A stretch of DNA of 64,000 nucleotides, taken from assembly GCA_004369045.1 (NCBI GenBank), contig ML213503.1, positions 2,069,667 through 2,133,666 on the forward strand, given 5' to 3'. Below, piece after piece: positions 34,829-44,654 of this stretch. The notes beneath the pieces were generated by a model. That model was not told the origin of the DNA, did no database searches, and worked only from the letters and a program-made list of their open reading frames with translations. Position 1 is the first letter of the stretch; each line of letters starts with the position of its first letter. This DNA comes from Heliocybe sulcata (taxonomy: Eukaryota; Basidiomycota; Agaricomycetes; Gloeophyllales; Gloeophyllaceae). Position numbers and translations under genes: made by a program.

Positions 34829-35663
34829 TCACATGATAGTAGCCACAATCCGTCGGGTATGGGATGCATGCCTAAATTCACAAAGGTATATTCCTGCGGA
34901 TTGCGGTCTCCATTGAGCCGCTATGGAGCAATCGGTAAGACGCACGACTTACCTTGCCATGTTCCCAGGTTAAGGCGTCCGTCAGTAATGGGTACGGTTA
35001 CGGTGGGCCCAATCAAAGCGGTCTTCGTGTGAGATACCCTGCATCGTTGTCATCACCCATGAGCTCGCAGAGCAATGGATTTCTGCCTCACGAGTCACTG
35101 GATGGCAAGCAATTTCGATTAGCGGTGAGGGGATGACTTGGTATCAGCAGAGCTCTCACTCTGGTCCTTCGTCTGTGTGGACCCACGGTAGCTGCTCCGG
35201 TACTACATGATCTAGCGCCATGCTCATGTCTGGAGCCGCTCGATATAAGCAAGAAAATACGTGGATGCGGTTACGAGTTCACCTCGGCGGACATCTGTAG
35301 GAAGGTAGTCGAATACGGGTGAATGGCGATTCAATGAGGACTTCTAACGTACCAGGATCGAAGTTCTCATTTACGGTGAGAGCAGCGGAAGTATGTTGTC
35401 TGTATACCGCTACTGGGTGAGGAGATCCTCCGAACCGCAAAGGCGCGTAGATCTATGCTGGAAAGCTCACGTACATGAACAGATACAGCATTCCTGCCTG
35501 CAAATCGAAAGTTTGTGTTCATCGTTTTGCCCAGTGGACTGATATGCGATCCAGTCACCTTAACATCTCTCAATCCAGGCTGGATGTGGTTTAAGACCTC
35601 TTCTGTTACGAGATGGCACCCCTTCGCACGCTTGGTCAAGGAGAAGGTCTTCTGCCAAGTCAT
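34829..35663 (-). CDS. YjbQ/UPF0047 family protein
   Basis: At least seven very short exons join into a protein of about 135 residues, the usual size of this family. In order the pieces read: [19 protein letters not shown] (35663 on), [43 protein letters not shown] with [28 protein letters not shown] with RLNLGTWQ, and GIYLCEFRH ... TRRIVATIM. The blocks [17 protein letters not shown], DVRx[30 protein letters not shown] are the YjbQ signature, and the conserved histidines are present. Some family members have weak thiamine-phosphate synthase activity, but the role is unsettled. The codon at the DEGP/VSHTK junction is the least certain join. Most exons are too short to stand out as open reading frames. 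Confidence 0.85.
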
Positions 35664-36252
35664 TATTCCGCCAAGTTTGGTTGGTTAGAAAGAGGATAGA
35701 GAGGAGACAAGAGCCTGAGATTCTGAGCCTGGATGCTCATGATACTGCCTTCAATGAAATGACGTCAAGTACACGATCGAGCGCTTACACTGAGCAGCGC
35801 CTATTTCGGCCCGGTTCACGCATTTCCTTCCGAAGATGCTCAGCTTCACGAAATGCGCAGATATAATAACAACAGATATAATAACACCTGAAGGAACTTG
35901 GAATTAGATTGCAACTACAATACATAGTAGCAATTCACACAGCATTAATGGGACTGATAGATGAGTTGAAGAGGATACTAAAACCTATCAAGTGCACCGG
36001 CCCAACTTGCAAGGTTTGACCCACAGCGATATGCTCTGGAATGTCAGTGGGCCCACGCAGTCAACGTCCGCGAGTGGACCTACAGCGGCCTCGGGCTGCT
36101 GTCCCCGAAGCCTTCTGGATGCACGCCTATAGGGCGCACATAACCCTGACAACACAGCCCAGTAGTCGCCACATAGACTTGATGTCTCGTTGACGATTGC
36201 GAGATCAGAAGATTGATGGCCGCATCAAATGCAAAATCAGGCGAATGGTGTT
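35664..36252. other. Intergenic space upstream of the YjbQ-family gene
   Basis: About 590 bases lie between the YjbQ-family start and the CPSF30 stop (both minus strand). No gene was found. An AT-rich stretch with a duplicated ATATAATAACA-like sequence is at about 35860-35890. Confidence 0.5.
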
Positions 36253-37334
36253 CTAGTCCTCCACGCCGTATCGCCTTACTCGCTCGACGCCTCCTCGGCT
36301 CCCAGGAACATTTCGGTTGCGGCAATGGTTAGCATAGTGGCCTCTCTCGCCACACTACGGATGAGAGAAAATGGTGAGCTTTCCGCTCCGCTCGTGCGCA
36401 AGTGGGATCAGGTACGGCTCACCTTGAAGCACAAGACATCATCCAGATTTCTACGCGGCATTTGCGGCCCATTTCCCAGACTGGGACCCGTACCACCCGG
36501 AAATCCACGATCAAAGTCCGCATATCGGCCATACCCAGGAGGCGGAGGTCCTAATTCGCGCGAAGATGGTGGAGGTGGGGGTTCGTAGGCCTCCGGTGCA
36601 GGCAGTCCCTGTTTGGGGCTATGCAAGTCAGCACCTGATTGACAGGGATACGGAAGAGGAGGTAAACTCACTGTCCACGAGGGCATTCAGGTCCTAATGG
36701 ACAGAATCCTGATAAGTAGTTTTGGCATGCAACGCGACGGACGTGCTTGCGAGGACAGGTAGGTCCTAAGCTGTGATAAGCAAGGAGCCAGAGCATAGCG
36801 TCAGAAGACTCACCGAGCTTACAAAATCCTCTCTTGTAATCTGGACATTCGACCCGCCGCTCCTTGGGATGCGCGTAGAGGCACTCATCTCCAGCCGAAC
36901 AATACCCATACTTGGCGAACCACCAACATTCTGGCATACGCCTCAAGTTGTACTCGTGCAAGAACTCACAAGCATCCCCCTTCTTACAAAGTCCACGTAA
37001 CCAATGCTTACAGACAGTGGCTAAGCGCTCGCGATCCCTAGGATGAGTCGGTAGCTGCTTCGGGGGCTGAAAGTTTTGGGGAGACGGCGTCGTATGGCGC
37101 AGAGGACAGTGGAGGGGGCCAAGTGGGCACCCAGCCGCAGTTAGCGAGAGCCGACATATCTGGTCATCTGCGCGAAGGGTCAGGACGCAATACGGATGCC
37201 GAGTCAATCTGGTGCACGTCACCTTTATCAAGCTTGATACCGAGCTCGTTCTTGATGAAGAGCTCCTCCTGAAAGTTGTTCTGGTGGAACTGAGGTTGAA
37301 TGATGTCCCTCAGATGAGTAGCACTGATGGCCAT
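36253..37334 (-). CDS. YTH1: CPSF30/Yth1-like mRNA 3'-end processing factor
   Basis: CCCH zinc fingers appear in series: CRLSLTAAGCPLGPLHCPLRH, then CKHWLRGLCKKGDACEFLH, CWWFAKYGYCSAGDECLYAH, CPDYKRGFCKL-GPTCPRKH and CQNYLSGFCPLGPECPRG-H. After a Pro-rich linker a CCHC zinc knuckle (CFKCGERGHYANHC) is formed across the last intron, and the protein ends VRRYGVED. This five-CCCH plus knuckle architecture is that of CPSF30. It reads the AAUAAA signal within the cleavage and polyadenylation factor. The N-terminal exon encodes MAISATHLRDI ... GIKLDK. Length is about 270 residues. Yeast Yth1 lacks the knuckle; its presence here is like animals and other basidiomycetes. Confidence 0.93.
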
Positions 37335-37607
37335 CGCTGACGACGAGCAGGGTCAGGGTCAAGAGAGCCTGGCAAAGCTGACGCCACAATGGTTCTAGCC
37401 TGCGCCGCGGGAAAACGCGGAAGCAGATTGGCCGTGTGGCCGATCTTGTCCGAGTAAGGCAAGAGCAGCCCGATCCACGACCACTCTGACTCTGATACGA
37501 GTTTATGCCGTTAGCCTCCCGACCTGAATTAGTTACTGCTACTTTTCCATGGTTATTAATTGCCCCGCGACCTCTTCTCGGAGGCTTGCAGCCCGACAGT
37601 GACCAGG
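37335..37607. promoter_or_regulatory. Divergent promoter (CPSF30 / cytochrome P450)
   Basis: Only 273 bases separate the two start codons. No clear TATA box was found. A housekeeping factor and an accessory oxidase share this space. Confidence 0.45.
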
Positions 37608-39704
37608 ATGTCGCCCGACGCCCTCGAAACATGCTCCCTCAAATTATGGCTCATTGTGGGCTGTATTGGCACATTGCTGTTGTTCCGGATTGTTCGCAGT
37701 AATACTTCCGTTCAGAAGTTCCCACCAGGTCCTCGACTCTCTTGCTTCGGATGGGCACAGCTGCCTACTTCTTATCAATGGCGAACATATGCAAAGTGGC
37801 GGGAGATATATGGTAGGTTGCATCAATCGCATCACACGCGCTCGAAAATAATAGGCACAGGGGATCTCATTTATGTTCGCCTCCTTGGCAATCCTATCCT
37901 TATCCTCAACTCTGCAAAGGTCGCAAATGATCTTCTAGACAAGCGAGGTGCCAACTACTCCTCTAGGCCTGTCCGTCCTATGGTCAACGACTTGTAAGTC
38001 TTCCGTAAATCTTGCAAGATTCTGAGCGATGAGGCATATTACTTGCTATAGAATGGGCTGGGATTGGCTTTTCTCGTCAATGCCGTACGGAGCACGTTGG
38101 CGTAGCCATCGAGCCTTATTCACTAAGCATTACCATCCAAACCGTGCTCCTGACTTCCAGCCGCTCCAGTTAAAGGAAGCGTACACGATGCTGCACAATC
38201 TGGCTCACGATCCTGATCGGTTCGTCTACTATATACGAAGGTACGTATATTTCATTTTTCTTTTATGATGCTTCCATAACGTAGGTGCCAGATCGGCCGC
38301 AGCAGTGGTTATGATGATCTCATATGGTCATCAGATTGCTCCAGAAGGAGACATCTATGTGAATCTTGCAGACGACGCACTGGCGGCTCTAGGCAAAGCG
38401 GGCATCTTCGGCTCTTACTTCGTTGACTACTTGCCTCTCCGTATGTAAACATACCTTTCAGATGCAGGGCCGGTTCTTTTATAACGCGGATATCTCCAAG
38501 TCAAATACGTTCCAGAATGGTTTCCCGGGGCATCCTTCAAGAGGCAGGCCAAGATATGGCGCAAACTAACCAGAGATATGGTCGATGTACCCTTTGCAAT
38601 GATCAAACGGAAGATGGTGAGATTTCAAAGATCAATGTAGCCGCATATTGGTCGCTGACACCCTCCTTTTCCAGTCCTCCGGCACCGTCATACCTTGCGT
38701 AGCAACCATTGAGCTGGAAAAAAATGACGGCAATCCTCAGACTGAGGAGCTCATCAAGAATGTCGCTGCCATCGGATACGCTGGTGAGGATCTGAAGGAG
38801 TTTTCGCTTACCGCAGACTTATGCTCACAATGTCCTCAGCTGGAGCAGATACAGTAAGCTGGAAGCCTTGGTCACAGATCTTCGTAGTGCTCACCACATA
38901 AAAGACCGTATCGGCTATATGGTCATTCTTCCTGGCCATGACAATTGACCCAGACCTACAGAGAAAGGCGCATGAGGAACTGGATCGGGTCATAGGTGGC
39001 AATAGGTTACCGACCTTTGAGGATAAGCCTGCGCTCCCATTCATCGAATGTGTTGTATGGGAGTGCCTACGGTGGAACCCGGTCACTCCTCTCGGCTTAG
39101 CTCACTATGTAGGCGAAGATGACGAGTACAACGGCTATTTTATCCAGAAGGGTACAACCGTCCTACCCAACGTTTGGTAAAATTCTCTGTATCGGTTCTC
39201 ATTTGCTGCTCTAATTCGGTATCGACTTATAGGTGTATGCTCCACAATGAGAACCGCTATCCTGATCCTCTCAAGTTCAGACCCGAGCGTTTCCTGAACA
39301 AGGAAAACAACGAGAAGGCAGGTATCAATGCTCTTCCCTGGGAGGCTTTTGGTTTTGGCCGACGGTAATTTGAAGCTATCCATTCTAGCAACGTACATAT
39401 GGCTGACGCGATTGTCAAGGATGTGCCCGGGCAGATGGTTAGCCCTTGATCAGCTGTGGATATCAGTCGCCTGCGTCCTAGCTGTATTCGATATCTCGAA
39501 AGCCACTGACGAAGACGGCCGTCCAATCGAGCCCGACACGGAATACACTTCTTCACAGCTAAGGTAGGTAGCCTCCAGTGCCTTCCTGCAGACATAGATT
39601 TACCTCATTCGCACAGTCGTCCGAAGCCGTTCCAGTGTCGCATCATACCCCGCTCGGAGCAAGCGATGTCTCTCCTAAAGGAATTGGGTGTTGACTCGGC
39701 TTGA
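37608..39704 (+). CDS. Cytochrome P450 monooxygenase (basidiomycete, OrdA-like)
   Basis: Roughly ten exons encode about 510 residues. An N-terminal membrane anchor (LKLWLIVGCIGTLLLFRIV) is followed by the proline hinge PPGPRL. The I-helix AAGADT is assembled across an intron (38783-38841 region). The K-helix ExxR is ECLR within VVWECLRWNPVTP, PERF is in FRPERFL, and the heme-thiolate loop FGFGRR-MCPGR is split by an intron, with the cysteine ligand after it. It should be an ER-anchored monooxygenase needing a P450 reductase. It resembles the large white-rot families related to O-methylsterigmatocystin oxidoreductase-like P450s, but the clan cannot be set by eye. It is the only oxidative accessory gene between the two paralogous regulators. 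Confidence 0.92.
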
Positions 39705-39847
39705 CAGAAATTATCAGCGCTCCTCTGGCTATTACAGACACGAACTTTATGCCGACGACCTGAGATGATTATTATTATGGTGCTTCCTGTGATTTTGTCC
39801 TTGACCTATTTTTCGCTGTCCATGCTTTCTATCGCTATCATAAGATA

Positions 39848-40927
39848 TCACCATATACCCAATAGAGTACAGTCAAATTCGTTGTCCCGTAGCTTAGTGA
39901 TTCCCCGATCAACCAACTTCGCCCATCCGAGTCCCTCGTCAGGACCCGTTCTTGAATCCCATAATTCGAGGAAAAAAGAGCTGTCGAACGGTTTGCCACC
40001 CGGCAGCGGACGTCTGTCCACCCGCACGACATCCAACCCTAGAGAGATCACGATGCTCGTAATGGGCTCCTGTTTCCGCAAACAGACCCGCAATAAAGCA
40101 TGGCGGAGGGGCCCCGCAGGACGCAGTGGAACAGTGAAGTCCTGCCTTGTGGACAATATAAAGAATCGAGTCACATTGGCTGGAGTCCTCTTTAGAATAA
40201 GCCTACAAATTGAAGTCGCAGACATACTGTCTCTGTCCTGGATTCCTTCCCTCAGGACTTCGAGTCCATCGAATATCGATGCACAATGCGCTGAACATAC
40301 TGCAGCGGCATCTGCATACTCGTCCGACTCGCTTATGACTGCTGCTGCGGCAGCTGTTGATGCCACGCGAACCGGTGTGGCATCAGGGAGATAAGTCTTG
40401 ATGAAGACATTGCACTGGCCTAGAGCCTATTCCTTTCAGTTGACAATGGCATGTGAAGTTGAGCTATTACCTGCTCGTGACTAAGCACTCTCTTGATATC
40501 TGCCAAACTCGTGCCTTTGCGCACCAGGAGGGAATGCCTGATGTTATGCGTGACTTCTCCGACCACGAACACATCCCGGCCTGCGTACGGAAGCCTCAAC
40601 AGGTCGTAGGTTTCGATTACTGAACCATACAGGGAGTTCTCTTGAGGAATCAGCGCAAGCGGAGTTTCGTTGGAAAGTGCGCTGAACACATCTAATCAGG
40701 GTCGCCGTGAGCTTGGCCAAGTGCATCACCCTCCATCTTGATAGCAACACGCACCAGGTATGGAACTTCGTTCATAATACTCCACGGAGTCAGCAAACCT
40801 ACTACACGCCGCCTAAAAGGCGCGGTCAAAAAAGTTGCACTCAGACAGGTCGTGAACCACAAACCTGGTGGGAGTACGTCCCCGGTGGGCCTAGGAAAGC
40901 CAGCCTGGGCAAGTTTGCAATTGCCAT
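39848..40927 (-). CDS. PHA2: Prephenate dehydratase (phenylalanine biosynthesis)
   Basis: The gene starts MAIANLPRLAFLGPPGTYSHQ (40927), where LAFLGPPGTYSHQ is the family N-terminus. Next come a short exon (AACSSRFADSVEYYERSSIPD) and the block VFSALSNETPLALIPQENS with YGSVIETYDLL. HSLLVRKGTSLADIKRVLSHEQ then leads to STAAAAAVI and the substrate motif region NVTRFFIL. The C-terminal ACT domain is recognisable from LRVCLRKQEPITSIV to DRRPLPGGKPFDSSFFLEL, so feedback control by phenylalanine is expected. The protein ends LLGIW. It converts prephenate to phenylpyruvate. The join after SHEQ is drawn at the frame-preserving AG, giving SHEQ-CNVFIKTYLPDA, a few residues shorter than usual here. Confidence 0.92.
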
Positions 40928-41205
40928 ACTTCTCCGGTTATCCCAGGTGGGAACCACTTCAGGATCTCATCGCACCAGGCTTTTATGTACGAACGCTATG
41001 GGGCCCAAGGTGACCTAAACCAAGGGAGTAACTGATACATGAAGCACACTTCATCATGATCAGGCAATTATATATAGCCCCGGTGTGGACGCCCAGAAAT
41101 CCGTTGAGTGAGTCATATATACATCCAAGATAATGATACAGATAACATTGATATACATCCTATGTACTAGTCTGCAACAAGAAGCCCATCCGTATATCCC
41201 ACAGA

Positions 41206-44204
41206 TTAAACAGTTATCTCGATATCACTCTTGACGGCAGAGTAGTAATGGGCTCCTGCCTCCGCGGCCTCATAATACGCAGCAGTTGCGGGTGCAGGTA
41301 CGAGCATTGGCCATCGAGGAGCCAACGCTGTCACCGAAGGAGCAGATACTTCTCCGCATTTTTGCACCAAGAAATCCGTTAGCATCTTCTGGTATCGGTC
41401 TTGTGATATTGTTAATGCCAGCGGGACAGGAAAATGTACTGAAAGAACGTACAAGCCAATGGTAGGCGTTCTCCCATTTTTGCCATTGCAATTCTAGGGT
41501 CCATTAGTGCCAGCGCCGCGCATGCTTCAATGGACAAGCGAGCGCACCGAATGCATAAGATCTCGTTAACTAGTTGTGGGATCTGTTCGTGGCCGCTGGA
41601 CAATTGTGCTGCTTCCAAAAATCGTACCAGTACACGACCGGCCATAAACCAAGCGAACTAAAACATGGTCAACAATCTACCCTGGACGAAAGGTTCTACA
41701 CGCACCGTTACGAAGTTATCCAACAATGAAATATCATAACTTGTGGACATGACGGCATAGATGTATTCCAACACTCCCCTTGCTGCCTCCAAGATCCTGC
41801 AGGCTGAGACACAACCTTGGTGGTCGAGTTCTGCGTGAGGCTCATGGAGCAGCATTGAGGCCCTGTGATGATTCAATATATCGGCAGACACCAACCACGG
41901 ACTGACTTACATATGGGGCACGAGACACGCGGTGTACAAGTGACAGTCCACAGCATTTGCGTTAATCGGATCGCTTAGATGTCGAGGGAAGGACGACCGA
42001 AACGAGCTAATATTACGCTCCAGGTCAATGAATGCCGCTGTCGTCCGGGGATCGAGAGGATGATGGGGGTTCGTTATATCAGCCGGAATGGTAGTGACGT
42101 CGCCAGTATACTGTCTTGCTCGGAAACGGAGGTTGAAATTCTTTACCCGAGATATTAACATGGCGGCTTTGATATAGAGCGCGAAGGAATCCGTTTGATC
42201 GGCTGGGTGTAGAGTGAAGATGTCTTTGCTTTGAGACCACAATCGCTCCCCTGGTGAAACCGAGGACTTTCCAGTATGTGATGTCAATACCAGCCAACAG
42301 ACGATGACGATGATCATCTACTTACGCCCTGCAAGAACTGATCGCCACGGAGGGGAAGGAGCTGCGACACATCCATATCATCCAGGCAAAGTGCCCACCC
42401 ATTGCCACATCCATGCAATCGCTCAGCGCTGTATGCTAACCAGAACGTATTGCGGCGCATTTCGTCTTCAATCACTGTGGTTGCGCGAGGAAGTAAGGAC
42501 AACGGCCTCGTTGAGTTCGCGATAGTGTGGAACGGAGGGCAGCTGCTCAAGCCCTGCGCAACAGATAACCGCATAACCACCGAACTCGCCAAGTAGACCT
42601 GCATGCAGCATGTTATTCAGACGCAGACCAAGGTCACAGTACAACAAACGCACGTCGCACCACCTGTCAAGACGTAAATCGACAATCTCAATAGGTGCAC
42701 AGTATGAGACACTTACCGAGCATGAGCCCAATAATACCACGTCAAGATGATACTGGCTGTGGAGTTGCTTGACTACGGATCGTCGTGGTAGCCAAACATC
42801 ATGGCATACCTTGCAGAACTTCGAACAAGTGTTCACCCATACTGAGTTGCTCGTCAATCAGCTCCTTCGCATAACGGGCTTGTATATCAGCGAACGTGTC
42901 GGACCGTCCTTGACGCAACTGATATCGCTTCGTGAACAGCTCATCTGAGTGTACATGTCAGCAGCAGTTCCTTTAAACGCACGTATACACTGACCAGGCG
43001 GCTCCTCGCTGAGATTAGGGCGAGGCGGGGATGAAACAGCAGCCGTATATAAGCTTCCAAGAGCGCAAACTGCATGCAGTATAGCGGAGTTCGGGAACTT
43101 GGCATGATTCGGTGGTAACGAAAAAGAGCTCATGAAAGTCGGCACATGGAACAGCCGATTAGAGTGAGGATGGAAGGCAAAGAATGCATCGATCCTTGTC
43201 GGAGGTCAGCATGCCACACGCAGAAACAAAGTCGAACACTCACAAATGCCGCACGAGATCCGGACTCGGGAGACTCTGGGGCCAAGTCGCCCATACAATG
43301 GCATTACTGGACGAAGTTGGAACTTTGGCCGGATTTCCATTTGATGCAGGCGAAACAGAATCGATCCTTGCCCCGAACGGTGCATTACTTTGAGGATACG
43401 AGCCGATGCTATCAACCCGTGTCCGACTATCAGGCTGAAGCCCGAAGGATAAGTCGGACAGGATGGGTGAGGGACCGGGCAGCCTCAAAGTAGCATCATT
43501 GTCGAACGGCGAGTTCTGCAACAGCAGAGGGTCAACCTGAGAGTTGGTCGCATGACGGCTAGACTGGGGACGGTCCGTCCCTCCCTTCTCCTTCTGACGC
43601 AGAAGGCCCTCCAGCTCATCTTTAGCAACAGAGAGGTCAGTGTGGTACACCAAAGTGAAAGGATGCCACGCACTAATTCTGCTTTCGAGCCTCTCATACC
43701 GACTCTTAGGTCCTTCAGAAGTTGGGGTAGACACTTCCGCAACAACTGTTTCCAATTCCAGTCATGCCATAGACGCCGCCAGGTTTTGCGTGAGACTGAC
43801 CTTCATCGTACGTGCAGTCGGGCGAGGCCGGCACATCGACTCCGGCGGGGGCGTGGCTCACAGCATGGGCGTGAGATCTGATACAAGTCGAGCAAGGCCT
43901 CTTCGCATCACTAGAGAAAGGAGAGGATCAAGTTCAGCATGTTGCCTCGGGCTTTCGGGCATGATTTCGGAGAGGCACCATTTCTTCGGTCATCGGTCAA
44001 TAAACCCAATGTCGTCGCCTATGTTTAGAGAGATACTCACCAGCTTCCGTCTTCGACATTGATGACAAGCCTGAATATCGTGAAGTCAACAGGTGGATAG
44101 GCGACGTGACGAAGCACGGAGAAAGAGCGCACTTGGTTTCTCTTCAACACATTCGGGTGAGATCCTTTGCTAGAGGAGACAGCCTCCGAAGTCGCCTTAG
44201 GCAT
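41206..44204 (-). CDS. Zn2Cys6 fungal transcription factor, copy 2
   Basis: It begins MPKATSEAVSSSKGSH and continues VLKRNQ. An intron then precedes CHQCRRRKL, exactly where copy 1 has one. The lysine-cysteine that must follow is supplied by a predicted 5-nt exon (43979-43983). After it comes DAKRPCSTCIRSHAH ... PDCTYDE, completing the cluster. The fungal regulatory domain is visible downstream: FHVPTFMSSFSLPPNH, FPNSAILHAVCALGSLY, and then several short exons to the end SAVKSDIEITV. It is a nuclear DNA-binding regulator of unknown targets, about 750 residues. It lies directly upstream of prephenate dehydratase on the same strand. Confidence 0.85.
43979..43983 (-). other. Predicted 5-nt micro-exon (AAATG) in the zinc cluster
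   Basis: Five bases lie between an upstream AG and a downstream GT and supply the codons for Lys and most of Cys in KL-KC-D. Without them the flanking exons would join into a stop codon. Copy 1 has the same five bases at the start of a normal exon. Confidence 0.7.
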
Positions 44205-44654
44205 TCTTCAAATTCGCCGGGGGCGCCTAGCACTATTCTCAGAGGTCGAGAGTACCGTTCACGACGTCAAGGATAGACATCAAGGGCCAGTAGTCTATAG
44301 CCAGGACTTAGCATCCCGAATCAGGCAGCTCAAGCTCGTTATCCCTGATGAGTAAGACCGCCGATGGCTGCAATAACTCCTTTCGTCCGAGCTCGGAGGC
44401 GGCATCTCCTTCGCTCGCGCGCAGCTGATCAGTATATTGCAGTATTCAGTTGCTGTCAAGACGGCCAGAATGGGCCGAAAGTCTGAAATTCAGGTAACTA
44501 GCTACGATGCCTACAAAATATCCCTAAGTAATGTTCGTCTAGACGGCGAAACCGACAAGAGCAACGGCATCAAGCCAGTTAATAATACACTATAAAGTTA
44601 AGAGCGACAGCATTTGACAGCAATACCAGAATACAACACGCGGAAGAGATAGTC
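44205..44654. other. Intergenic space upstream of transcription factor copy 2
   Basis: These 450 bases separate the regulator start from the stop of the large membrane-protein gene, both on the minus strand. No gene was recognised. Confidence 0.5.

Noticed and set aside
39765-40394. A 209-codon open frame on the + strand
   Set aside because: It lies antisense to the ACT-domain part of prephenate dehydratase, whose minus-strand reading matches the family throughout. The + strand reading has no family features.
37608-44204. A secondary-metabolite gene cluster around the P450
   Set aside because: Apart from one P450 and two regulators, the genes are housekeeping (CPSF30, prephenate dehydratase) and no backbone synthase is present in the window.
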